A DNA stretch of 64,000 nucleotides from Ruegeria halocynthiae (lineage in GTDB: Bacteria; Pseudomonadota; Alphaproteobacteria; Rhodobacterales; Rhodobacteraceae), in assembly GCF_900106805.1 (NCBI RefSeq), contig NZ_FNNP01000002.1, positions 62,001 to 126,000 on the forward strand, written 5' to 3'. The position numbers and the translations under genes are program-made. The notes under the pieces were generated by a model, which ran no database searches, was not told the origin of the DNA, and saw nothing but the letters and a program-made list of their open reading frames with translations. Below, piece by piece: positions 8,286 through 16,606 of this stretch; positions within the stretch are counted from its first letter, which is position 1; every line of letters starts with the position of its first letter.

Positions 8286-8788
8286 ATGTCGAATATCTGG
8301 GCGATCTCGATGACTCGACGCAAACCATCGACAGTTTTGCATTTGACAGCTTTGAAAAAGGCATTCTGATCGTTGCTCGCCATCATCTGGATGCGCTGCG
8401 ATGCCCGGAATCACAGGCCTGGCATCTGGCTTACTCCATCGCCGCAGAACGATGGGGTGACAGGATTGGGTTTCCTGCTGCACATTTGCTGGCGAGGTTC
8501 CTTAAACATGTCTCGCTTTGTCGTGACGGGGTATTGGGCCATATCGATCCGTTTTGTGAGCACAGCAGGGATCTAATCGCGCTGGATGAGGTGGAACTGT
8601 TGTACGTGGTTCACTTTATGCGTCGCGACAATACCTCTGCGGCCCGAAACGCGGTCGAAGATTTGACCCGTGGCCGAATGGACCCTGACGTGATCCGCAG
8701 CGGCCTGACTTTTGCCAACCGCTTTCCTGCCGGAGCGGAGCCACAGGAACGTCAGGTATTGGGGGCTAAGCTGCGCGTCGTATCCTGA
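8282..8788 (+). CDS. Hypothetical protein, 168 residues
   Basis: No family recognised. The product is soluble and acidic in its first 25 residues (DLDDSTQTIDSFAFDSFEKG), then mostly helical-looking with scattered histidines and cysteines. It lies upstream of a bidirectional terminator and convergent to the heme-type receptor gene, so it is not part of the hmu operon. No signal peptide is seen. Confidence 0.6.
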   Translation: MNVEYLGDLDDSTQTIDSFAFDSFEKGILIVARHHLDALRCPESQAWHLAYSIAAERWGDRIGFPAAHLLARFLKHVSLCRDGVLGHIDPFCEHSRDLIALDEVELLYVVHFMRRDNTSAARNAVEDLTRGRMDPDVIRSGLTFANRFPAGAEPQERQVLGAKLRVVS

Positions 8789-8846
8789 ACACAGTCGTCC
8801 ATCCTGCGTAACGTGCGAACCGTCAATTCATACAATACCTATGAAT

Positions 8847-8873
8847 AACCGCCGCAGACATCCTGCGGCGGTT
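8847..8873. terminator. Bidirectional terminator
   Basis: Perfect 11-base arms AACCGCCGCAG (8847-8857) and CTGCGGCGGTT (8863-8873), 5-base loop, between a rightward hypothetical gene and the leftward receptor gene. Confidence 0.8.
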
Positions 8874-8895
8874 CGCGTTTCATCCAGGCGCAGGC

Positions 8896-10956
8896 CTAGA
8901 ATGTGGTGGTAACGAACAGGCTCACGCTGCGCCCTGAGGCAGGGATCTGATCGCTGGCGCGATAGGACTTGTCGAGTATGTTGTCCAATTCGAGCGTCAG
9001 ACGTGCATTCTCATTCAGATCAACACTGCCGCGGAAATTGAGGGTGGTCCATCCAGAGGTCGGGTTGAGGCCAGTGGGGGTTCCGCTATCCACGATGTCT
9101 CCGTTCTCGTCTTCCAGGCTCGAAGAGCTTTCACCGCGCAGGAAAACATCCCAGGTGCCGCCGAAGTTTGCTGCTTGCCAGTTGGATCGCAGACCAATCG
9201 TACCGGTCCATTCTGGTGTCCCGCTATTTTTGGTTTTTTTACCATTTCCGTAGTCAAACTCACGGGTCACGTTAGAGAGCACCGCATAGGGACGTACGCC
9301 GCCCCAACCCGGATCGAATTCAGCGGCAATTTCGAACCCCCAACTCTTTACCCTGTCTATATTGCCATAGGTTGATTGGGTTGGCGTAACTGGGTCGGGC
9401 ACGATCGCGATATAGTCTTTCGACCGTGTATAGAAAATAGCTGCGTCCAGGGTCAGGTTTCCACGATCAATTCGACCACCAATCTCATAGTTAGTTGCTG
9501 TTTCAGGCTGCAAATCTGAGTTGCCGGTCACACGTTGGCCGTTGACCTGTGTGTCGATATACAGTTCCGCCAGCGATGGATAAGTGTACCCCTGGGAGAT
9601 ATTGGCACGAAGAATGGTGCCATTTGAAAGATTGTAGACCAACCCTGCAGAGCCGAGCCAGCGATCATCTTTGTTGCTCTCATTCGGGATGTTGGCGCCA
9701 TTCACCTCACGTTTGTTGATTTGACTTTTGACGCTGTAATAGCGCGCGCCCAGAGTTGCCGTCAGAGCGCCAAACGTCATTTCGTGTTGACCGAAGACGC
9801 TTGTCGTTTTGGTTTCGGCGTCGGTGAAAGATGGGATTGTAACCTCGATAGGAGGGCCAAATGGCGGCGTTATGTTGATCCCGGTGCTCTTGTTTGTTTC
9901 AAGGCGATCATCTTCATATTCAAGCCCGAGAACAGAACGATGCCCCGGAGCAAACTCGAAGTTGGCAGTCGCGAGGAACCCTTTGGTGGTCTGCTCGTCA
10001 TCTGAGGTTGCGGTTACATTGTCCGGATCAAAGGGTGCCACTGGCACCAGATCAAATGAGCTTTCGAACCTCCGCTCAACTTTTTGCTGATAAATGCTGA
10101 ATCTCAGCATCGACATCCATGGTGTCAGGTCTTCCCCCTCGTAGAATGCACTGTATTTACGCAGATCCCGTTTGGGCAGATTGATCCGCGTGTCCGGATC
10201 GCCAGTGAACACTTCGGTCGAGGCGTCGTAGTCCTGGGCGCGGAAGCCGACATAGCTTTGCCCGAAATCATAACCCAAATATCCAAGCAACCCGCGATCA
10301 TCGCTGCCCGAGGGCACCAGATCACCATCGGGAGTGCTGCGGTCGCCAAGATCTGATTCCGAGTAGGACAGGCGGTAGTCGAAGTTATCGATGGTTCCAG
10401 CGGCACTAACTGCAGCGCGGTAGCCGTTATTGGCGCCGATGTAGCCCACGGTGCCCGACACTTCGAGGGGTTTGTCGGCGCCCCGTTTGGTGATGATGTT
10501 GACGACCCCGCCGATGGCGCGGTTGCCCGACACGACCGAGGATGGCCCACGGACGATTTCGATCCGTTCGATCTCGGTAGGTGAGATCAGCAGTGGCGTT
10601 CCATAACGGTTGTGGTCCGACAGGCGCTGGCCATCTAGCAGGATGGCGACACGTTGAGAGTCTTCGCCGCGGATACGGATGCGGTCCAGATCGTTTTCAG
10701 ACACCTGAATGCCTGGGACATCCGACAACAAGTTGGCAACCGAGGTCGGAGGAATCTCGCTGATCTCATCCGAGTCAACTACGGTCACCGAACCTGGGCT
10801 CTTGAAGACTTCGGTTGGGATGCCTGTTCCGGTGACGATGATGTCGTCTAGAACGATCACCTCGTCATCGGCCTCCTGCGCCACCAATGGCGATGCAGTG
10901 ATAACCGAGCCAAGCAAGGCGGCTGCAGCGGTTGAAAGCTTGAGCGTTGATTTCAT
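8896..10956 (-). CDS. TonB-dependent outer-membrane receptor (probable heme receptor)
   Basis: About 686 residues from ATG 10956, with signal peptide (TAAAALLGSVITASPLVAQ), plug domain (around residues 45-160, including IRIRGEDSQRVAILLDGQRL and GPSSVVSGNRAIGGVVNII) and a beta barrel ending in a terminal aromatic (LFVTTTF). It is divergent from hmuSTUV, so heme or hemoprotein uptake is the natural reading. In the region matching the FRAP...NPNL motifs of heme receptors (TYPSLAELY ... NSDLQPET) no histidine is seen between the motifs, unlike HemR/HmuR. Energy would come from TonB-ExbB-ExbD encoded at 44.7-47.2 kb. Confidence 0.85.
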   Translation of the reverse strand: MKSTLKLSTAAAALLGSVITASPLVAQEADDEVIVLDDIIVTGTGIPTEVFKSPGSVTVVDSDEISEIPPTSVANLLSDVPGIQVSENDLDRIRIRGEDSQRVAILLDGQRLSDHNRYGTPLLISPTEIERIEIVRGPSSVVSGNRAIGGVVNIITKRGADKPLEVSGTVGYIGANNGYRAAVSAAGTIDNFDYRLSYSESDLGDRSTPDGDLVPSGSDDRGLLGYLGYDFGQSYVGFRAQDYDASTEVFTGDPDTRINLPKRDLRKYSAFYEGEDLTPWMSMLRFSIYQQKVERRFESSFDLVPVAPFDPDNVTATSDDEQTTKGFLATANFEFAPGHRSVLGLEYEDDRLETNKSTGINITPPFGPPIEVTIPSFTDAETKTTSVFGQHEMTFGALTATLGARYYSVKSQINKREVNGANIPNESNKDDRWLGSAGLVYNLSNGTILRANISQGYTYPSLAELYIDTQVNGQRVTGNSDLQPETATNYEIGGRIDRGNLTLDAAIFYTRSKDYIAIVPDPVTPTQSTYGNIDRVKSWGFEIAAEFDPGWGGVRPYAVLSNVTREFDYGNGKKTKNSGTPEWTGTIGLRSNWQAANFGGTWDVFLRGESSSSLEDENGDIVDSGTPTGLNPTSGWTTLNFRGSVDLNENARLTLELDNILDKSYRASDQIPASGRSVSLFVTTTF

Positions 10957-10979
10957 TGAAACCCCCAGAGTTTCTAAAG

Positions 10980-10997
10980 GTGCAGTGAGCACTGCAC
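10980..10997. promoter_or_regulatory. Inverted repeat GTGCAGTG-AG-CACTGCAC upstream of the receptor gene
   Basis: Perfect 8-base arms with a 2-base centre, 24 bases before the receptor ATG. A half-site TTCTAAA, as in Irr iron-control elements, is directly next to it (10972-10978). It is a good candidate operator for iron or heme control. Confidence 0.5.
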
Positions 10998-11116
10998 TAG
11001 CCCGTCAAGGGCGACAGATATCCACTACCTTGCAGTCTGCTGGGTGTTCCTGATGGCCACTGCGCGCAGGCTTTCTGCGCACGGCCTTCGAAAAAGGTCC
11101 TTATTGGATTGGCTCC

Positions 11117-11136
11117 AAAAATACCATAGTATTTTT
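11117..11136. promoter_or_regulatory. AT-rich inverted repeat AAAAATAC-CATA-GTATTTTT
   Basis: Perfect 8-base arms at 11117-11124 and 11129-11136 midway in the 317-base divergent gap between the receptor and hmuS. It is a second candidate operator; the strong AT content stands out from the surroundings. The rest of the gap shows no gene. Confidence 0.45.
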
Positions 11137-11273
11137 GTCGGAAAATGGATGCATGGTCTTGAAGCCACAGGTTCAAGGTTGTAGTTCCGATGCACTTGCA
11201 AATGTAATACGTGCATAGCCCGGTCTCTTGACTCCAGCCATCAGCGCACTCAGCAGATCGATTGAGAGACCCT

Positions 11274-12320
11274 ATGGCACATCCGACCCCATCCGAAATC
11301 CGTGCGGCCCGGCTGGAAAATCCAAATATGCGCCCCCGCGATCTGGCCGATCAGCTTGGCATATCCGAAGCGCAGCTTGTTGCAGCGGATACCGGGCGAG
11401 ATGTTGTAAGGATCACAGCCGATATGGATCAGTTGATGCCGCTGGTAAACAGGCTGGGTGAGGTCATGGCCTTGACCCGGAACGAAAGCTGCGTGATCGA
11501 AAAGGCCGGCATATACGACGATTATCGCGGCGGTCCTCACGCAGCTCTTGTAGTTAATCATGAAATTGATCTGCGGATGTTCCCGAAACACTGGGTTCAT
11601 GGTTTTGCGGTTTCAAAAACGCTGGAGGACGGTAGCGAGCGTTTGTCGATCCAGATTTTTGATGCTGCAGGTGACTCGGTTCACAAGATATTCCTACGCG
11701 ACAACTCGGTGGTTGAAGAATGGGACTCGATGATCGAGGTACTGAAACTGCCGGGTCAGTCCGACACACTTACTGTTGAGCCTCGGGCTGATGTCGAACC
11801 GGCCAGAACCGACCTTGCAAAGACAGACCAGCTGCGCGACAGCTGGGATGAAATCACCGATACCCATCAGTTTCTGCAAATGGTGCGCAAACTCAAGCTT
11901 AACAGGCTGGGTGCTTATCGTATGGCCGGCGCGCCGTATGTGCGCCCGTTGCCGAATTCTGCGGTGGGTACAGTTCTGCACCGGGCGGCTGAAACCGGTC
12001 TGCCTATCATGGTGTTTGTGGGTAATATGGGGTGCATCGAAATCCACACGGGCCCGATCAATGAGGTCAGGCAGATAGGCCACTGGCTGAACGTGCTTGA
12101 TCCCGGTTTCAACCTGCACCTGCGCTCGGATCACATCGCCGAGGTCTGGCAGGCGAAAAAGGCCACGCGCCGCGGTGATGCAATCTCGGTCGAGGCCTTT
12201 GATGCGCACGGTGCTTTGATCCTGCAGATCTTCGGCGTTCTGGCCGATCCGAAAGCGGCGGAATCCTGGAACAAGCTGGTGCTGTCGCTTGACGAACATT
12301 CACAGGAGATTCCGGCATGA
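11274..12320 (+). CDS. hmuS: Hemin-degrading/transport factor HmuS
   Basis: About 348 residues, cytoplasmic, with the internal duplication typical of HemS/ChuS/HmuS: one half starts near EIRAARLENPNMRPRDLADQ and the second near TDTHQFLQMVRKLKLNR. ATG 11274 is chosen over TTG 11262 because GAGAG lies at 11264-11268. Family members bind or break down imported heme. It leads the operon hmuS-hmuT-hmuU-hmuV with ATGA overlap to hmuT. Confidence 0.9.
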   Translation: MAHPTPSEIRAARLENPNMRPRDLADQLGISEAQLVAADTGRDVVRITADMDQLMPLVNRLGEVMALTRNESCVIEKAGIYDDYRGGPHAALVVNHEIDLRMFPKHWVHGFAVSKTLEDGSERLSIQIFDAAGDSVHKIFLRDNSVVEEWDSMIEVLKLPGQSDTLTVEPRADVEPARTDLAKTDQLRDSWDEITDTHQFLQMVRKLKLNRLGAYRMAGAPYVRPLPNSAVGTVLHRAAETGLPIMVFVGNMGCIEIHTGPINEVRQIGHWLNVLDPGFNLHLRSDHIAEVWQAKKATRRGDAISVEAFDAHGALILQIFGVLADPKAAESWNKLVLSLDEHSQEIPA

Positions 12321-13159
12321 TGCGGCCTTACATCTACGCTCTTGGTTTTGTGTTCCTGGCCTCTGGCGCGCTGAGCGCAGAGCCTGCGCAGCGGATTGTT
12401 TCAGCTGGTGGTTCCATCACCGAGATCATCTATGCGCTGGGGCAGGAACACCGGTTGGTGGCTCGCGACAGTACCTCAAACCATCCCGCTGAGGTGAGCG
12501 AACTGCCCAGTGTGGGTTACGTTCGCCGCTTGTCTGCCGAGGGGCTGTTATCGGTCAATCCCGATTTGATTCTAACCGAAGAAGGGGCCGGGCCGCCAGA
12601 GACGCTTGAGGTTCTGGCCGAAACCCAGATTCCGTTGGTCAGTGTTCCCATGGGTCATGACCGTGAGGCGGTAATAACCAAGATTCGTACCGTCGCCATA
12701 GCGCTCGACATGCCGGAAGAAGGCGAAGAACTGGCCGCTCGGATCGGAGCCGCAATTGACGCAGCTTCAGAACAGAGCGATCTGGCCGAAAAACGAGTGT
12801 TGTTTGTGTTGTCCATACAAGGGGCGCGCGTGTTGGCAGGCGGCAGCAATACTGCATCTCAGGGCATCATTGAGATGGCCGGAGCGATCAATGCGGTTGA
12901 AGGCTTTGAAGGCTATAAGCCCCTCGGGGATGAGGCCATCATTACCGCCGCCCCTGATGTCATCTTGATGATGGATGCGGGTACTGCGATGTATGTTACG
13001 GATGAAGAGGTACTATCCCATCCCGCCATAGCTGCAACACCTGCCGGTCAGAACAAACGGGTGCTGCGCATGGATGGAATGCTGTTGCTGGGGTTCTCGG
13101 TTCGCACAGGACAAGCCATCATCGATTTGGCCGCCGGATTGCGCGGCGCCAATGGTTGA
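12317..13159 (+). CDS. hmuT: Periplasmic heme-binding protein HmuT
   Basis: A 280-residue cluster A-II substrate-binding protein with a signal peptide (residues 1-20, YIYALGFVFLASGALSA) and the start of the mature fold at RIVSAGGSITEIIYALG. Typical landmarks follow: SVGYVRRLSAEGLLSVNPDL and LLLGFSVRTGQAIIDLA. It hands heme from the receptor to the HmuU permease. The start overlaps the hmuS stop as ATGA and its end overlaps hmuU by eight bases. Confidence 0.92.
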   Translation: MMRPYIYALGFVFLASGALSAEPAQRIVSAGGSITEIIYALGQEHRLVARDSTSNHPAEVSELPSVGYVRRLSAEGLLSVNPDLILTEEGAGPPETLEVLAETQIPLVSVPMGHDREAVITKIRTVAIALDMPEEGEELAARIGAAIDAASEQSDLAEKRVLFVLSIQGARVLAGGSNTASQGIIEMAGAINAVEGFEGYKPLGDEAIITAAPDVILMMDAGTAMYVTDEEVLSHPAIAATPAGQNKRVLRMDGMLLLGFSVRTGQAIIDLAAGLRGANG

Positions 13160-14216
13160 CAATACAGGCGGCGCTGTACGGCTGGACGGAGACCGAAGCG
13201 TAACGGCCCGCCGCTTAAGCTGGCTATTGGCTTTTCTTCTTTTTGCGTCGGTGATTGCTGGGCTTGCAACGGGCGCGGCTGGAACTTCTCTGTGGCAGGC
13301 GATGGCCGACCTTGTAAACGGGCGCTCGCTCGCTCTGCGAGACCGTGTGGTTCTATGGGAGATACGTGCCCCTCGGGTACTGATGGGGTGCCTTGTCGGC
13401 GCCGCTCTGGCGGTGTCGGGGGCAGCTTTACAAGGCCTGTTCCGCAACCCTCTGGCTGACCCCGGTATCGTGGGTGTCAGCGCCGGGGCAAGTCTTGGAG
13501 CGGTCAGCGCGATTGTGCTAGGCGGTGCGTTGGCTTTCAATGCCGGGTTTGCCGCCTGGCTAGTTCCAATTAGCGCGTTCATCGGGGCCTGGGTAACAAC
13601 GATTCTGCTGTATCGTATTGCCACCCGCCGTGGGCGAACTTCGGTTGCCACGATGCTGTTAGCAGGTATAGCACTGACCGCTATGGCGATGTCGTTGACC
13701 GGTATCCTTGTCTACATGGCAGACGATGCGCAATTGCGCGATTTTACATTCTGGTCGATGGGGTCGCTGGCGGGTAGCAACTGGAGCAAGATGGCGGTGG
13801 CCGCGCCGATCATCGTGTTTCCCTTGTTGCTGACGCCCTTGCTCGCGACCGGTCTGAACGGGCTCTCGTTGGGTGAGGCTGCGGCCGGGCATATCGGCAT
13901 CCGGGTGCAGCAGCTAAAGGCCGGCGCCGTGCTGATCGTTGCCGCCTCAACCGGAGCGGCGGTCGCAGTTAGCGGAGGGATTGGTTTTGTCGGGATCGTC
14001 GTGCCGCATCTGTTAAGATTGGTTTCGGGTCCAGATCACAGGTATCTTATTGTCAATTCGGCACTTTTAGGCGCCACACTTCTGGTCTCAGCCGACCTGA
14101 TCAGCCGGGTCATTATCGCACCTTCGGAACTGCCGATCGGGATCATAACCGCCGTAATAGGTGCGCCCTTTTTCCTTTGGATCTTGCTGCGTCAGCGCGG
14201 CGTCGTGGATTTGTAA
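13152..14216 (+). CDS. hmuU: Heme ABC transporter permease HmuU
   Basis: About 354 residues of the FecCD/BtuC family, from ATG 13152, which overlaps the hmuT stop. A longer frame from 13074 runs through hmuT and is not used. Family marks: VLMGCLVGAALAVSGAALQG, then FRNPLADPGIVGVSAGASLG, and near the end GGIGFVGIVVPHLLRLVSGPD. Around nine to ten membrane spans are expected and visible as hydrophobic blocks. Confidence 0.92.
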   Translation: MVDNTGGAVRLDGDRSVTARRLSWLLAFLLFASVIAGLATGAAGTSLWQAMADLVNGRSLALRDRVVLWEIRAPRVLMGCLVGAALAVSGAALQGLFRNPLADPGIVGVSAGASLGAVSAIVLGGALAFNAGFAAWLVPISAFIGAWVTTILLYRIATRRGRTSVATMLLAGIALTAMAMSLTGILVYMADDAQLRDFTFWSMGSLAGSNWSKMAVAAPIIVFPLLLTPLLATGLNGLSLGEAAAGHIGIRVQQLKAGAVLIVAASTGAAVAVSGGIGFVGIVVPHLLRLVSGPDHRYLIVNSALLGATLLVSADLISRVIIAPSELPIGIITAVIGAPFFLWILLRQRGVVDL

Positions 14217-14220
14217 GGTG

Positions 14221-14997
14221 ATGCTGATCGCCAATCAGGTTTCAGTTCGTCTGGGCCGCCGCACGATCTTGCTCGACTTGTCTTTCAATGCGCTGGCGGG
14301 ACAGGTCACGGCCGTTGTCGGCCCGTCAGGGGCAGGCAAATCCACGCTGTTGGCCGCGCTGACTGGTGATATCGAATATGCTGGAACAGTGACCCTCTGC
14401 CAACGCGATCTGGCGCAGGCGAGCGTTGCCGAACTAGCTGAAATGCGAGCGGTTCTGCCGCAGGCCACACCGATAAGCTTTCCGTTCACCGTATTGGAAG
14501 TGGTTCGGATGGGTCGTTTGCGCCGGGCGAGTGATGATCGGGCTGCGTCCGAGGCGTTATCCCAAGTTGGGTTGCGCGGGTTCGAAGGCCGCTATTATCA
14601 GGAGCTGTCCGGCGGCGAACAACAACGCGTTCAGTTGGCCCGAGTTCTTGTTCAGGTGTGGGAACCTGTCGGACCCGTGGGGCCGCGCTGGTTGTTTCTG
14701 GATGAGCCTGTTTCGAGCCTCGATATTGGGCATCAGTTACAGGTCATGCGGATCATTCAGAATTTCGCAGGGGCAGGGGGTGGCGTGATGATGGTCATGC
14801 ATGATCTGAACCTGACTGCGATGTGTGCCGATAGTGTTATCCTGATGGCTGACGGCGCATTGGTACATCAGGGGACTCCGCAGGAAACGCTGCGGGATCA
14901 GTTGCTCAGCACGGCCTATGGATGCCGGATCGCTGTCAACCGGGCACCGAATACTGGGGTCTTCCTACTGCCGCAGGTAGCTACAGTATTGGATTGA
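14221..14997 (+). CDS. hmuV: Heme ABC transporter ATP-binding protein HmuV
   Basis: About 258 residues from ATG 14221, four bases after the hmuU stop. Walker A is GPSGAGKSTLLAAL, the signature LSGGEQQRVQLARVL, Walker B WLFLDEPVSSLD and switch VMHDLNL. It ends the hmu operon. The 146 bases that follow hold an AT-rich leader for the DUF4856 gene and no obvious terminator. Confidence 0.92.
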   Translation: MLIANQVSVRLGRRTILLDLSFNALAGQVTAVVGPSGAGKSTLLAALTGDIEYAGTVTLCQRDLAQASVAELAEMRAVLPQATPISFPFTVLEVVRMGRLRRASDDRAASEALSQVGLRGFEGRYYQELSGGEQQRVQLARVLVQVWEPVGPVGPRWLFLDEPVSSLDIGHQLQVMRIIQNFAGAGGGVMMVMHDLNLTAMCADSVILMADGALVHQGTPQETLRDQLLSTAYGCRIAVNRAPNTGVFLLPQVATVLD

Positions 14998-15109
14998 CGC
15001 ACCAAAGTGCCCGCAAAGTCTCATGATGAGTTTAAAAATCATGTTTCTTCTGCAAAGAGAGCTTGACTTCCAATCAAAATAGACGAGTAAAAGGATCAGA
15101 TTAATAATT

Positions 15110-15126
15110 CCGATTATTTTAATCGG
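15110..15126. promoter_or_regulatory. Inverted repeat CCGATTA-TTT-TAATCGG ahead of the DUF4856 gene
   Basis: Perfect 7-base arms with a TTT centre, 17 bases before the start codon and just upstream of the Shine-Dalgarno AGAGGAG. Its position suggests an operator over the promoter or early leader. Confidence 0.45.
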
Positions 15127-15143
15127 ATATAAGAGGAGTCCTC

Positions 15144-16544
15144 ATGCTGAAATCCAACTTCAAACTCACCACAACTGTTGTTGTTGCTTCCCTGCTCAGC
15201 AGTGCGGCCATCGCCGACCAAGCCTATGGCCCGTTCCCGGTTACCGTCAAAGGTTACGAGGGCGACAAAACCAACTCGGTTTCTTATTCCGGTCAGATCG
15301 CGCGCCACGTGCTACACGACAGCCTGAAGAAGGCTGCGGGCAAGGGCGACGGCGGCAACAATGCCGCTGAGGTCGAAGCGTTGATGCTGGCGTATTTCAA
15401 TGGGTCCGAAGATGATCTGACCATCATCGCTCCGGCTTCGAAAGACGGCTTCCCCGTCAAGCAGTCGACCGTGAACGAGATTTCCAAAGGCAAGAACATT
15501 TCGGGCAAGTTCTACAACGGTGCGATGTCTGCATGGCCGGGCAATCAGTCGGGCGTCGACGTTGCACTGCAAATGATCAAAATGGCTGCTGCCTCGAACC
15601 AGGGCTATGACCCGGTGAATGGAATGGATTGGGGTCAGCTGATCTCGAAATTCACGCTGGGTGCAATGGCGTATAATCAGGCAGTCGACAACTATCTCGA
15701 CGAGAAACTGGAAGCCGACAACAAGCCCAATGACCAGCCTTACAAAGATGGTGCGCATTACACAGGCAAAGAACACAGCTGGGACGAGGCCTTTGGCTAC
15801 TTTGGGGCCGCCGCGCATTCGGTCAGCCTGTCTCCTGAGCAGAACTATGCCGTGTCTAAGCAGAAAGATCTGGCTGCAGCGGATGCCAATGGCGACGGCG
15901 TGATCGACCTGAAAACCGAGTTTGTCTTTGGTCCCGCTTACTATGCGGCCGGAGCTGACAAAGGTGGCAACAAGAACACCCAGTACATGACCACGATCTT
16001 CAACGCCTTCCGCGATGGGCGTGCGCTGATTGCCTCGGCCAACGGTGAGGCGCTGACTGATGATCAGCGCGCTGAGCTGAAGAACTATGCCGGCATCATC
16101 GAATCCAACTGGGAAAAAACGCTGGCGGAAGCCACGTTCAAATATGCCGGTTCGGTCTACGAGGATATCGACAAGATTAAATCGGGTGAGGACTCGGGCG
16201 AGGCGCTGCGCAACTATGCCAAGCATTGGGGAGAACTGAAGGGCTTCTCGATGGCTCTGCAGTCGGGAAAGAACAACCTCGGCGCAACAGCGATCGACAT
16301 GAACTGGCTGATCGGTTTTGGCCCGGCTATGCCTGATGGGCTGATGGTTTCAGAGATCGACGCGGATGGGAACTTTGTGCGTGGTCGTGAGATGACGTTG
16401 GATGATTATCAGGTCAACATGCTGAAAGTGCAGAAACTGTTGATTGACACATTCGGCATCGAGTCGCGCGCCAATGATGCGACCGCTGATCTGGCGGCAC
16501 TGGCTGAAAAGCTGGGTGAAGGCGCCTCGGCTGAAAACGACTAA
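15144..16544 (+). CDS. Secreted DUF4856-family protein with EF-hand-like loop
   Basis: A 466-residue protein with a clear signal peptide (LTTTVVVASLLSSAAIAD). The mature part matches my memory of the DUF4856 family, whose function is not known to me. A calcium-loop-like DANGDGVID occurs near residue 252. Lysine and aspartate codons are frequent, giving an extracellular or periplasmic character. It lies directly after the hmu operon with its own leader dyad and its own terminator, so it may be a separate, possibly iron-controlled unit. Family call is moderate; export is secure. Confidence 0.7.
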   Translation: MLKSNFKLTTTVVVASLLSSAAIADQAYGPFPVTVKGYEGDKTNSVSYSGQIARHVLHDSLKKAAGKGDGGNNAAEVEALMLAYFNGSEDDLTIIAPASKDGFPVKQSTVNEISKGKNISGKFYNGAMSAWPGNQSGVDVALQMIKMAAASNQGYDPVNGMDWGQLISKFTLGAMAYNQAVDNYLDEKLEADNKPNDQPYKDGAHYTGKEHSWDEAFGYFGAAAHSVSLSPEQNYAVSKQKDLAAADANGDGVIDLKTEFVFGPAYYAAGADKGGNKNTQYMTTIFNAFRDGRALIASANGEALTDDQRAELKNYAGIIESNWEKTLAEATFKYAGSVYEDIDKIKSGEDSGEALRNYAKHWGELKGFSMALQSGKNNLGATAIDMNWLIGFGPAMPDGLMVSEIDADGNFVRGREMTLDDYQVNMLKVQKLLIDTFGIESRANDATADLAALAEKLGEGASAEND

Positions 16545-16560
16545 GTATCTCGTGATCCAC

Positions 16561-16586
16561 ACCCGGCGGCCTCGTCGCCGCCGGGT
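16561..16586 (+). terminator. Rho-independent terminator of the DUF4856 gene
   Basis: Perfect 10-base arms ACCCGGCGGC (16561-16570) and GCCGCCGGGT (16577-16586) with a 6-base loop followed by CTTT. Confidence 0.85.
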
Positions 16587-16606
16587 CTTTACCCGAAAGA
16601 CGACCT

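Noticed and set aside
11694-12299. 201-codon leftward frame
   Set aside because: Shadow of hmuS; no ribosome site or recognisable domain.
15131-15142. Small palindrome GAGGAGTCCTC over the DUF4856 ribosome site
   Set aside because: Too short and partly forced by the Shine-Dalgarno sequence; not listed as a separate control element.
15312-16226. 304-codon leftward frame
   Set aside because: Antisense shadow of the DUF4856 gene, which has signal peptide, ribosome site and terminator.
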